Shown here: one piece after another, positions 19,190 through 26,822 of the stretch
How positions within the stretch are numbered: the first letter of the stretch is position 1
How the letters are laid out: every line of letters starts with the position of its first letter
Source: Caryophanales bacterium
Lineage (GTDB): Bacteria; Bacillota_I; Bacilli_A; RF39; UBA660
DNA: 40,116 nt
Reading direction: 5' to 3'
Assembly (NCBI GenBank): GCA_016288635.1
Contig: JAEEKZ010000050.1
Coordinates: 1-40,116 of the forward strand
Notes under the pieces: model-generated
Databases searched by the model: none
Seen by the model: only the letters and a program-made list of their open reading frames with translations
Told to the model about the DNA's origin: nothing
Position numbers and translations under genes: made by a program

Positions 19190-19211
19190 AATTACCTCTT
19201 TCTAAAATGTA

Positions 19212-20102
19212 TTATTTTATTAATGTGTTTTTTATACCGTCTTCCATATTTATTCTTGTTGGAATAATGTATTTTGCTTCAATTTGATGAGAAATATAAT
19301 TTGTAATAACCTTCATTGCTCTTGATCCATCAAACCAACTTGGATTATCGCTATTATTTCTAATTCTATCTAAAGATGTAACAAGTGCATCTTTATCATA
19401 TTCATCACTCATTTCAATTGTAATTAATTTATCTTGGTTTTCTTCTTTATATATATTATTATCTAATAATTTATATCCAGCATTATTATACCAGTAGAAG
19501 TGATCTCCACCTGCAAGGATTAATATATCTGCTTTAAGGTTTATATCCGTGATTAATTCACTGATATAATTAGATACTTCGTCAAATGTGCATGTTGGTA
19601 TATCTTCTTTTAAACTTTCAAATTTAGCGGTGACATCTACTACACCGAAATTATAGTATTTTTTATCTATTACTTTTTTGTTATTAACAAATATTAGTTC
19701 AATAGATCCGCCTCCACCAATAAATACACAAATGTTTCCATCATAATCTATATTAGAATAGCAACCTAATGCAGTATAATATGCCTCATCTTCTTGAGAT
19801 ACTACTTCAATTTTTATTTTACATTCTTCATAAACCTTATCATTAACTTCTTTTAATTCATCATCGCTAAGGTTTCTAAAGATACTACATCCATATATGT
19901 GAATTTCTTCTGTGTATTCAAATGCTTTTTTTATAATAGAAATTATTACTTCAACATCATCATTAGATATCTTACCATTTTCTTTATAATTTGATTTTAG
20001 TTTTAAAGTAGTATTATTATCATAAATTACTTTACCTTCTTCATATACGTGTGTTTTTGTGTTATAACTTCCTATTTCTATAATTGCAAATCTTTTTTTC
20101 AT
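19212..20102 (-). CDS. Ppx/GppA-like (ASKHA fold) protein
   Basis: AIIEIGSYNTKTHVYE (phosphate-1-like), VSQEDEAYYTALG, CVFIGGGGSIELIF (phosphate-2-like); preceded by AGGAGG. Confidence 0.72.
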   Translation of the reverse strand: MKKRFAIIEIGSYNTKTHVYEEGKVIYDNNTTLKLKSNYKENGKISNDDVEVIISIIKKAFEYTEEIHIYGCSIFRNLSDDELKEVNDKVYEECKIKIEVVSQEDEAYYTALGCYSNIDYDGNICVFIGGGGSIELIFVNNKKVIDKKYYNFGVVDVTAKFESLKEDIPTCTFDEVSNYISELITDINLKADILILAGGDHFYWYNNAGYKLLDNNIYKEENQDKLITIEMSDEYDKDALVTSLDRIRNNSDNPSWFDGSRAMKVITNYISHQIEAKYIIPTRINMEDGIKNTLIK

Positions 20103-20108
20103 ATTAAG

Positions 20109-20687
20109 TTACCTCCTTGCTGGTTTTTGTCTATGATATTCTTCTAAAGTTAAGCCGTTTTGATATATTTCTTGGGCTAAAACTCTACCAACATATCGAA
20201 AATGCCATGGTTCAAAATTAAAGCCCGTTACAGCTTCTTTGCCCTTTGGATATCGAAGAATAAAACCGTATTTATGGGCATTAGCAAATAGCCACATTAT
20301 TTCTGGGTCATCTTCTTTTTGTTCTTCAATCATTTCCCCATTACGGCGAAATATTATATCAATAGCTAAACCTGTTTGATGTTCGCTACCTCCAGGAGGA
20401 GCAACATATTTTGTAGCGTGATCTATGCCTTTTTCTAACATTATTGCATTAAATAGTCTTTCTTGATATTCATATGGCCTATATGAAGAATCTATAAATA
20501 TTTCATATCCTTCTTTTAAAGCATCGTTTTGCATTTGTTTAAAGTTTGCATATGCTTCTTTATCTAATCTATTAACATAAGTTTCGTCTAACTTTGATCC
20601 CATTGGTTCGTGTATTTCTTCCATTGACTCCGGGACATAGTCACTAGTTAACAAATTTTCCTTATTTACTAACATTTCATAATTCAT
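20109..20687 (-). CDS. D-Ala-D-Ala carboxypeptidase, VanY/M15B family
   Basis: SSYRPYEYQERLF, GGSEHQTGLAIDI, EPWHFRYVG. Confidence 0.9.
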   Translation of the reverse strand: MNYEMLVNKENLLTSDYVPESMEEIHEPMGSKLDETYVNRLDKEAYANFKQMQNDALKEGYEIFIDSSYRPYEYQERLFNAIMLEKGIDHATKYVAPPGGSEHQTGLAIDIIFRRNGEMIEEQKEDDPEIMWLFANAHKYGFILRYPKGKEAVTGFNFEPWHFRYVGRVLAQEIYQNGLTLEEYHRQKPARR

Positions 20688-20699
20688 AAATATCACCTA

Positions 20700-20957
20700 T
20701 TATTTAACAATAAAATAGCCTTTATTAAATATATTATCTATTGGGCACGCATTATCAATTAAGTGTTGTATTACAGCACCCGCAACTGCTGATAGTAATA
20801 TCTTTGCTGTTTCTGATAAATTATCGAGTTTTATAATCTGATTTGCTGCCACTTCGTTCAGCATAAACTTCATTCCTTTTAATTCATCAAAATATTCAGA
20901 TAGTGCCCATTCGATTGTGTATTTTTTTTCATCAACAACTATTTCAATTATTTGCAT
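20700..20957 (-). CDS. Hypothetical small protein, 85 aa
   Basis: Intact ORF in an operon-like array; no family recognised. Confidence 0.45.
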   Translation of the reverse strand: MQIIEIVVDEKKYTIEWALSEYFDELKGMKFMLNEVAANQIIKLDNLSETAKILLSAVAGAVIQHLIDNACPIDNIFNKGYFIVK

Positions 20958-20972
20958 CTGTCATTCTCCTTT

Positions 20973-21587
20973 TTAAAATTTGCTTAATGACCTTCTTAGC
21001 GCATTATATCTATACGTATTATCTAGTTCTTTTCCTTTTAATTCCTTAAATGCTACATTAGTTCCTTCTAAAATAAATACTGAATAAAAATAGGGCTTAG
21101 TTATTTCACCAGTAATCTCTTTTGCAATTGATCCTTTGCTTTCTCCAATTTCTTGTCTATATTCCCCGTTAGGCATCATTGTTGTTACACAACATCTATA
21201 TGTAGCGCGTCTATTTTTTTCGTTTTCTAATTTTCTTAATAGTTTTAATATACATTGATATTTAGGTAGTTTTGGATTTACTTCCAATTCATCATCAGCG
21301 TATCTTGATGTAAATACCCCTGGTTCTCCATTTAATACATCCACATACAAACCAGCATCATCTGCCATTATGGGATATTCAATATTATGATCTTTACAAA
21401 AGGCTAATATGGTTTGAGCTTTTATAAGAGAGTTTTCTTCAATTGTGGAACCATTTTCTTCAATTTCTCCTCTATCCCAACCGATATCTTCCATGCTTAA
21501 TACTTGAAAATCCAAATTCATTTCATCGATTATATTTTGTAAATCTTCAGTTTTTCTTTTACTTGTTGTCCCAAAAATTAGTTTCAT
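20973..21587 (-). CDS. Divergent HAM1/RdgB-like non-canonical purine NTP pyrophosphatase
   Basis: MKLIFGTTSKRKTEDLQ, ADDAGLYVDVLNGEPGVFTSRYA. Start at the ATG giving MKLIFG. Confidence 0.82.
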   Translation of the reverse strand: MKLIFGTTSKRKTEDLQNIIDEMNLDFQVLSMEDIGWDRGEIEENGSTIEENSLIKAQTILAFCKDHNIEYPIMADDAGLYVDVLNGEPGVFTSRYADDELEVNPKLPKYQCILKLLRKLENEKNRRATYRCCVTTMMPNGEYRQEIGESKGSIAKEITGEITKPYFYSVFILEGTNVAFKELKGKELDNTYRYNALRRSLSKF

Positions 21588-21635
21588 ATTTATTGTTTCC
21601 TTTCTAAATAGCAAATAAATTTAATGTGGTATTGC

Positions 21636-22385
21636 TCAAATATGATATATAGCTGTTAAATTATTTTCTTTCTCGTGATCTTCTTCTATAAATAGTTCTT
21701 TTTTATAATTAATGTTATTATGTTCTAAACATAATTCTAAAAAACATAAAAATATACCAATATCAATTTGATTGTAATAAATAACTTTATCTTTAGGCAT
21801 TATTCCTCTTTTGCCTTCTTTACGATATCTATATACCTTTATTTCTTTATCTGTTGCTTCTACTTTCCAAGGTTGTGTATTACATGCACTTGGGGCAAAT
21901 CTAACAATATTAGCAATATCCGTGTAGTTATCTCCACTCCATATTTCAGATATTTCTTTTCTCTTGCTTTTATACATATCTTTTCTAAATTTGTCTGGAG
22001 AATCAACCTTAGCAATGGCAATCATTATTACATAATCTAATCCATCTAATTTTCTTTCTTCTGGTTTACCTATTCCAAACCATAGTGTACCTATGTTTTT
22101 AGATACTAGATATAAATCTAATTGTTCACCCATATAACCTATGTTTTGAAGATAATTGTCTTTCTTTTCAGAATAGAATAGTATGCAGTATTCTTGCCCT
22201 CTTAGAATAGATTCTTTTTTAACTATTTTTATTTTCACTTTAATATCTTCTGTTAGCGGTTTTAGATTAGTTATTTCTTTTTCGATATCTTTTAATTCAT
22301 CTTCCGTAATGCGTTCATTACCAATGTTCCTAAATAGATGAAATGATTTTCTTTTAAATATCATGTCATATAATTCTTTGTCCAT
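21636..22385 (-). CDS. Nitroreductase-family protein
   Basis: RKSFHLFRN N-terminus, NIGTLWFGIGKPE, VRFAPSACNTQPWKVE. Confidence 0.75.
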   Translation of the reverse strand: MDKELYDMIFKRKSFHLFRNIGNERITEDELKDIEKEITNLKPLTEDIKVKIKIVKKESILRGQEYCILFYSEKKDNYLQNIGYMGEQLDLYLVSKNIGTLWFGIGKPEERKLDGLDYVIMIAIAKVDSPDKFRKDMYKSKRKEISEIWSGDNYTDIANIVRFAPSACNTQPWKVEATDKEIKVYRYRKEGKRGIMPKDKVIYYNQIDIGIFLCFLELCLEHNNINYKKELFIEEDHEKENNLTAIYHI

Positions 22386-22425
22386 AATTTATCTTCTCTC
22401 TTTTATAATACTTGGAATAGGTCTA

Positions 22426-22689
22426 TTATTCGTTATCATCTTTATCGCCTGAAAATGCGATTCCCAAACACAATCCAATGCTAATTCCCATTGGTAACCA
22501 TAAAGCAATATTATTTGTTGCGCTACCGATTGCTGTTCCTATACTTATTCCTAAGCATAATCCTATTGGTAACCAATAACTACCGCCTTCTTCTTTTTCA
22601 TCTTTTTCTTCTTCTACTTGTATTTGCTTTTTCTTATTATTTTCTTCAGCTTCTTTTTTCTTTTGTTTTTCTTTTTTCATACAATCCAC
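22426..22689 (-). CDS. Small protein: K/E-rich cytoplasmic segment + two glycine-zipper-like TM repeats
   Basis: YWLPIGLCLGISIGTAIG ... LWLPMGISIGLCLGIAF. Confidence 0.55.
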   Translation of the reverse strand: MDCMKKEKQKKKEAEENNKKKQIQVEEEKDEKEEGGSYWLPIGLCLGISIGTAIGSATNNIALWLPMGISIGLCLGIAFSGDKDDNE

Positions 22690-22690
22690 C

Positions 22691-23881
22691 TTACTTCCTT
22701 TCTAATATAGCAATTGATTCACAATGATATGTGTAACTAAACATATCTAGACTATATATCTTATTTATTTCGTATTTTTCTTTTAATAGATTTAAATCCC
22801 TAAAGAATGTTTGGGGATCACATGATACATAGATAATTTTATCTGGTAATTCATTTAATAATAAATTCATTATTTTGTTAGAAATGCCGCTTCTAGGTGG
22901 ATCAAGAATAAATGTGTCATATTTATTGTTTGTATCAATTCCCTTATTTAAGTCTTGTAAAATAAACTCTACGTTTTCAACATTATTTAATTTTGCATTC
23001 TTTTTGGCATTCTTTACGGCATTTTCAACCACTTCTGCTCCAACGACTGACTTTGCCTTTTTTGAAGCCACTATAGAAAGTGTTCCAACTCCACAATATA
23101 AGTCTAGAACATTACCTGTTACGTTGTTCTCTACTATCTCAAATAACTTTTGAGTTATATATGTGTTAATTTGGAAAAATGAATCATATGATACTTCAAA
23201 ATACAAGTCTTTTATCTTCTCAGTGAATGAATCTCTTCCATAGATACATTTGCCATTTAGGACTATACCCCAAATGTTATTAGCATCTATGATATCGTCA
23301 CCCAAATTCTTTATATGATCTTCTGCTTCAATAGATATTAATAATTCTTCTTTATAATTACATCTAATTGTTACCTTACCATTTTTAATTCCGAATAAAT
23401 GTATTTTAGGAATAAAGTTATTAATTGGTTCTTTAGCAAGTAAGCATTTGTCTATTTTAGTTATTTTATGAGTCTTTTCTTCGAAGTATCCTAGTTTACC
23501 GTCTACGATTTGCAAAGATATTTTATTTCTATAACCAAATGGTTCTCTATTCTCAATAAAAGTATATTCCTTTACATCGATATTATTTCTTTTAATTAAA
23601 TCCAATATTTTATTCTTTTTGATTGCTATTGTGTTATCATACGTGGTATTTAAAAATGTACATCCACCACACTTGTCAAAATATGGACACTTACTCTCAA
23701 TTCTGCTTGGAGAATTCGTAATTATCCTGTTAATAGTAGCTTCGTTATATTTACTTTTTTTATTAGTTACTTCGATGTCAACGACATCACCAGGCAATGC
23801 TTTAGGTACAAAAGTAATCTTATCATCCACAAAAGTAATTCCACGACCAAAATTATCTAATTTTTCAATATTCTTCTTCAT
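22691..23881 (-). CDS. 23S rRNA (uracil-5-)-methyltransferase, RlmD/RlmCD-like
   Basis: TRAM-like N-terminus, CPYFDKCGGCTFL Fe-S cysteines, LDLYCGVGTLSI, ILDPPRSGI, YVSCDPQTFFRDL. Confidence 0.92.
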   Translation of the reverse strand: MKKNIEKLDNFGRGITFVDDKITFVPKALPGDVVDIEVTNKKSKYNEATINRIITNSPSRIESKCPYFDKCGGCTFLNTTYDNTIAIKKNKILDLIKRNNIDVKEYTFIENREPFGYRNKISLQIVDGKLGYFEEKTHKITKIDKCLLAKEPINNFIPKIHLFGIKNGKVTIRCNYKEELLISIEAEDHIKNLGDDIIDANNIWGIVLNGKCIYGRDSFTEKIKDLYFEVSYDSFFQINTYITQKLFEIVENNVTGNVLDLYCGVGTLSIVASKKAKSVVGAEVVENAVKNAKKNAKLNNVENVEFILQDLNKGIDTNNKYDTFILDPPRSGISNKIMNLLLNELPDKIIYVSCDPQTFFRDLNLLKEKYEINKIYSLDMFSYTYHCESIAILERK

Positions 23882-23934
23882 ATCTATATTTTACTAAAAT
23901 CACTTGTAAAAATCTATAAATTCAGGAAAATAAA

Positions 23935-23959
23935 AAATGTTCTTTATTAGAACATTTTA
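23935..23959 (-). terminator. Terminator after the HD-domain gene
   Basis: AAAATGTTCT-N5-AGAACATTTT. Confidence 0.6.
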
Positions 23960-24451
23960 TAATCTTATTGATAAGAAATTAACTAAGAATACCATTACTG
24001 ATACCGTAGTAGTTGGCACCTTATATTTTGAACATTCATATGTTGCACAATACTTATCAGCAGCTGTTATAATCCAACTTCCAATGTTTGTTGGTAATGT
24101 AGTACAAAGTGGGAACATGTGTGATAAAATCATATTACTTTGTCTTTTATTAATACCAAAATGCTTAATAGAATTTCTATTAGCAATACCTGGATGAATT
24201 AATTGGTTCTTACCATGTAATTCTTCTTTTGTGAAGAAATCATGTAATAACGCCGCTCTAGTTATATCAACATAATCTTTTACTTTTAAGGCCTTAGCCC
24301 ATTTAAATGAAACCTTTGCAACATTTATTGAATGTTCAATTCTAGTAAAACCATGATGATATTCATCTCTTAGTTTTAGGAATTCTTCATTCTTTAATAT
24401 GTCAGCTACGATTTTATTAAATTCTATCTCTAAATCATAATTTAAATTCAT
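23957..24451 (-). CDS. HD-domain protein (predicted phosphohydrolase)
   Basis: HGFTRIEHSINVAKVSFKWAKAL ... AALLHDFF. Confidence 0.75.
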   Translation of the reverse strand: MNLNYDLEIEFNKIVADILKNEEFLKLRDEYHHGFTRIEHSINVAKVSFKWAKALKVKDYVDITRAALLHDFFTKEELHGKNQLIHPGIANRNSIKHFGINKRQSNMILSHMFPLCTTLPTNIGSWIITAADKYCATYECSKYKVPTTTVSVMVFLVNFLSIRL

Positions 24452-24585
24452 ATTATTCTTCCTTTAATGTAGGTACATTATACCATTATATTTTAAAATA
24501 AGCAAAAAAATAATGAAAATCATGTGTTAGATACATGTAAAGTAGCATAAAAAAGTGCTTTTTTTCAGCAAAAAGAACAAATTTG

Positions 24586-24614
24586 TTGCTTTTTCCAATA
24601 AACTATAATATAAT
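24586..24614 (+). promoter_or_regulatory. Sigma-A-type promoter for the tRNA-Arg/tRNA-Pro pair
   Basis: TTGCTT-N17-TATAAT, -10 about 20 nt upstream of tRNA 5' end. Confidence 0.7.
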
Positions 24615-24633
24615 TAATTTGCGTTTTGGGAAT

Positions 24634-24710
24634 GCACCCATAGCTCAATTGGATAGAGCGTTAGACTACGGATCTAAAGGTTGGGGGTTCGACTCCCTCT
24701 GGGCGCACCA
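24634..24710 (+). tRNA. tRNA-Arg(ACG)
   Basis: Cloverleaf assembled by hand; anticodon loop CTACGGA, T-arm GTTCGA, encoded CCA. Acceptor GCACCCA/TGGGCGC has one A3-C70 mismatch. Confidence 0.93.
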
Positions 24711-24723
24711 ATTTATTACTCTT

Positions 24724-24800
24724 CGAGAAGTAGCACAGTTTGGTAGTGCACTACGCTTGGGACGTAGGGGTCGCAGGTTCAAATCCTGTCTTCTCGACCA
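24724..24800 (+). tRNA. tRNA-Pro(TGG)
   Basis: Acceptor CGAGAAG/CTTCTCG, anticodon loop CTTGGGA, encoded CCA. Confidence 0.95.
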
Positions 24801-24811
24801 ATTAAAAAAAT

Positions 24812-24834
24812 AGACGATTAATTCGTCTTTTTTT
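24812..24834 (+). terminator. tRNA operon terminator
   Basis: AGACGA-TTAAT-TCGTCT followed by T run. Confidence 0.75.
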
Positions 24835-24872
24835 ATTGTTTGTTTTTTAGTATAATTGTTTTTGTGATGCAT

Positions 24873-25961
24873 ATGAAAAAAATAGGATTAATAGTTATTC
24901 TTATTATATCTATAGCTGCAATTGTTTTTGTTTATAATGATTATTTTCTATATAAAAATCCTATACTAAAAGTAACAAGTATAAAAACAATTGTTGAAGA
25001 TAATGATGCTATTGGTGAAAAAGTATATACTCAGCATATTAAAGGCATTATTAAAAATGGCCGTCATCGTGGAAAGAAATATGAATTGACTAATACATAT
25101 TCTGAATCACTAGTTTACGATGATAAAATAGAAAACCACACGGAATTATTTGTAGAGTTTTCTGTGGATGATAATGAAATAAATGGAATAACTGGTATTA
25201 AACGTGATAAGTATATAGCTATATTGTTAATTATATTTATAGATTTAATATTAATAATTGCTGGTAATAAAGGCGTTAAAACATTGATTAGTTTATTTGT
25301 TAATATAGGCATTACTGCTGGAGCTATTCTTTTGTTTATGAAAAATATTACAACAACTAATTTATTATTGTTATTCTTTATAGTAGCTATTATATTTGTT
25401 GTATCCTCCCTATTTATTACTAATGGTAAAAGCAAGAAAACTTTGGCAGCAATTGTTTCATCCATTGTATCCTTGTTAATATCATTCGGATTATCATTCT
25501 TATTTATTAAATTGAATGAAGAAAAAATATTTATATGGACAATGGATTATATTGAGGCCGTATTCGATTATAATAACTATTTATATGTTTGTATTTTGTT
25601 ATCTGGCTTAGGTGCTATTATGGATATATCAATAACTATATCATCTGCTTTAAGTGAATTAATTAGAAAAAACAAAAAAATAGATAGATTAGCACTTATT
25701 AAATCTGGTAAGGAAATATCTAAGGATATTATAGGCACTATGATTAATGTTATGTTATTCACTTGTTATACATCTATAATACCAACTGTTGTATTAGCTA
25801 CTAGAAATAATATGAATTTAATTACGGCATTAGACTTTTATGGTAATTTAGAATTAATGATTGTTTTATGCAATTGTATAGGAATTGTATTAACTATCCC
25901 TATCTCATTATTTATTTCCATCTTAATATTAAAGAAAAAGGAAGTGAAAAAAGATGAATAA
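24873..25961 (+). CDS. YibE/F family membrane protein
   Basis: Multi-TM, '[39 protein letters not shown]' YibE/F motif. Start could be ATG 24867 or 24873; the track's 24840 TTG overlaps the promoter region. Confidence 0.85.
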   Translation: MKKIGLIVILIISIAAIVFVYNDYFLYKNPILKVTSIKTIVEDNDAIGEKVYTQHIKGIIKNGRHRGKKYELTNTYSESLVYDDKIENHTELFVEFSVDDNEINGITGIKRDKYIAILLIIFIDLILIIAGNKGVKTLISLFVNIGITAGAILLFMKNITTTNLLLLFFIVAIIFVVSSLFITNGKSKKTLAAIVSSIVSLLISFGLSFLFIKLNEEKIFIWTMDYIEAVFDYNNYLYVCILLSGLGAIMDISITISSALSELIRKNKKIDRLALIKSGKEISKDIIGTMINVMLFTCYTSIIPTVVLATRNNMNLITALDFYGNLELMIVLCNCIGIVLTIPISLFISILILKKKEVKKDE

Positions 25962-26748
25962 GATATTGTTTTTAGTTCTATTAATTCTTTTATTACTTAT
26001 CGGTAGAAAACGAGGTTTGAAAACATTTATTTCATTCATATTCTGTATGGCATTAATAGTTCTATACCTATTCTTGATGAAACTTGGTGCTAACGCCATT
26101 ATTACAGCATTTATTATATGTATATTAGCTAGTTTAGTTTCGATATTCTTACTTAATGGAATAAGTACTAAAACATTAGCTGCTTTTATAGGCGTTATGA
26201 TTGTTCAAGTTATTACTTTCGTTCTTATATGTTTTATAACTAATAGAGCCAATATTGGAGCATTTTCAGAAGAATCTTTAGGAACTGTAGCCTGCTTCAA
26301 TCAAGGAATTAATTATAATATGATGAACGTAATAATTGGAATGTATTTAGTAAGTATTGTTGGAACAGTTATAGACACATCTATTTCTGTATCATCAAGT
26401 ATGAATGAAGTATTAGAAAACAATCCTAAAATAAAAGAAAAAGAATTATATAAATCTGGTATGAATATTGGTGGAGATATATTAAGTACCACAATTAATA
26501 CCCTATTCTTTGCTTTAATAAGTGTATTTATAGGATTCTTTATGTGGCATAGAGGAATGAGTTTTGAGCAAGTAATAAATTATAAATCTTTTGCAGATGA
26601 TGTTGCTAGACTAATAATTGCCTTTATTGGATCGGTGTTAATAATCCCTGTAACATCATTAATAAGTTCTAAAATACTTTTAAATAAGAAAGTTATTAAT
26701 TTTGTTGATGATGTTCAAGATAGAATATCAGAAATATTTAATGAATAA
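25954..26748 (+). CDS. YibE/F family membrane protein (second copy)
   Basis: 'MYLVSIVGTVIDTSISVSSSMNEVLENNP' motif; 8-bp overlap with previous gene. Confidence 0.85.
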   Translation: MNKILFLVLLILLLLIGRKRGLKTFISFIFCMALIVLYLFLMKLGANAIITAFIICILASLVSIFLLNGISTKTLAAFIGVMIVQVITFVLICFITNRANIGAFSEESLGTVACFNQGINYNMMNVIIGMYLVSIVGTVIDTSISVSSSMNEVLENNPKIKEKELYKSGMNIGGDILSTTINTLFFALISVFIGFFMWHRGMSFEQVINYKSFADDVARLIIAFIGSVLIIPVTSLISSKILLNKKVINFVDDVQDRISEIFNE

Positions 26749-26752
26749 AAAG

Positions 26753-26778
26753 AACTCGCTTATGCGAGTTTTTATTTT
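26753..26778 (+). terminator. Terminator of the YibE/F pair
   Basis: AACTCGC-TTAT-GCGAGTT followed by TTTATTTT. Confidence 0.75.
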
Positions 26779-26789
26779 AGTAATTAAAA

Positions 26790-26813
26790 AAGAATAATGA
26801 TTATCATTATTCT
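26790..26813 (-). terminator. Terminator of the 26823-29063 permease
   Basis: AAGAATAATGATTATCATTATTCTT palindrome flanked by A/T runs. Confidence 0.6.
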
Positions 26814-26822
26814 TTTATTTTA

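Noticed and set aside
24583-24872. ORFs 24583..24813 (+) and 24666..24872 (-), the latter reading '[24 protein letters not shown]'
   Set aside because: Cover two well-formed tRNA genes; this peptide is the familiar artefact of translating tRNAs.
26753-26813. Closely spaced palindromes, considered as a repeat element or CRISPR-like array
   Set aside because: They are two different terminator hairpins for converging genes; no repeated unit or spacers.
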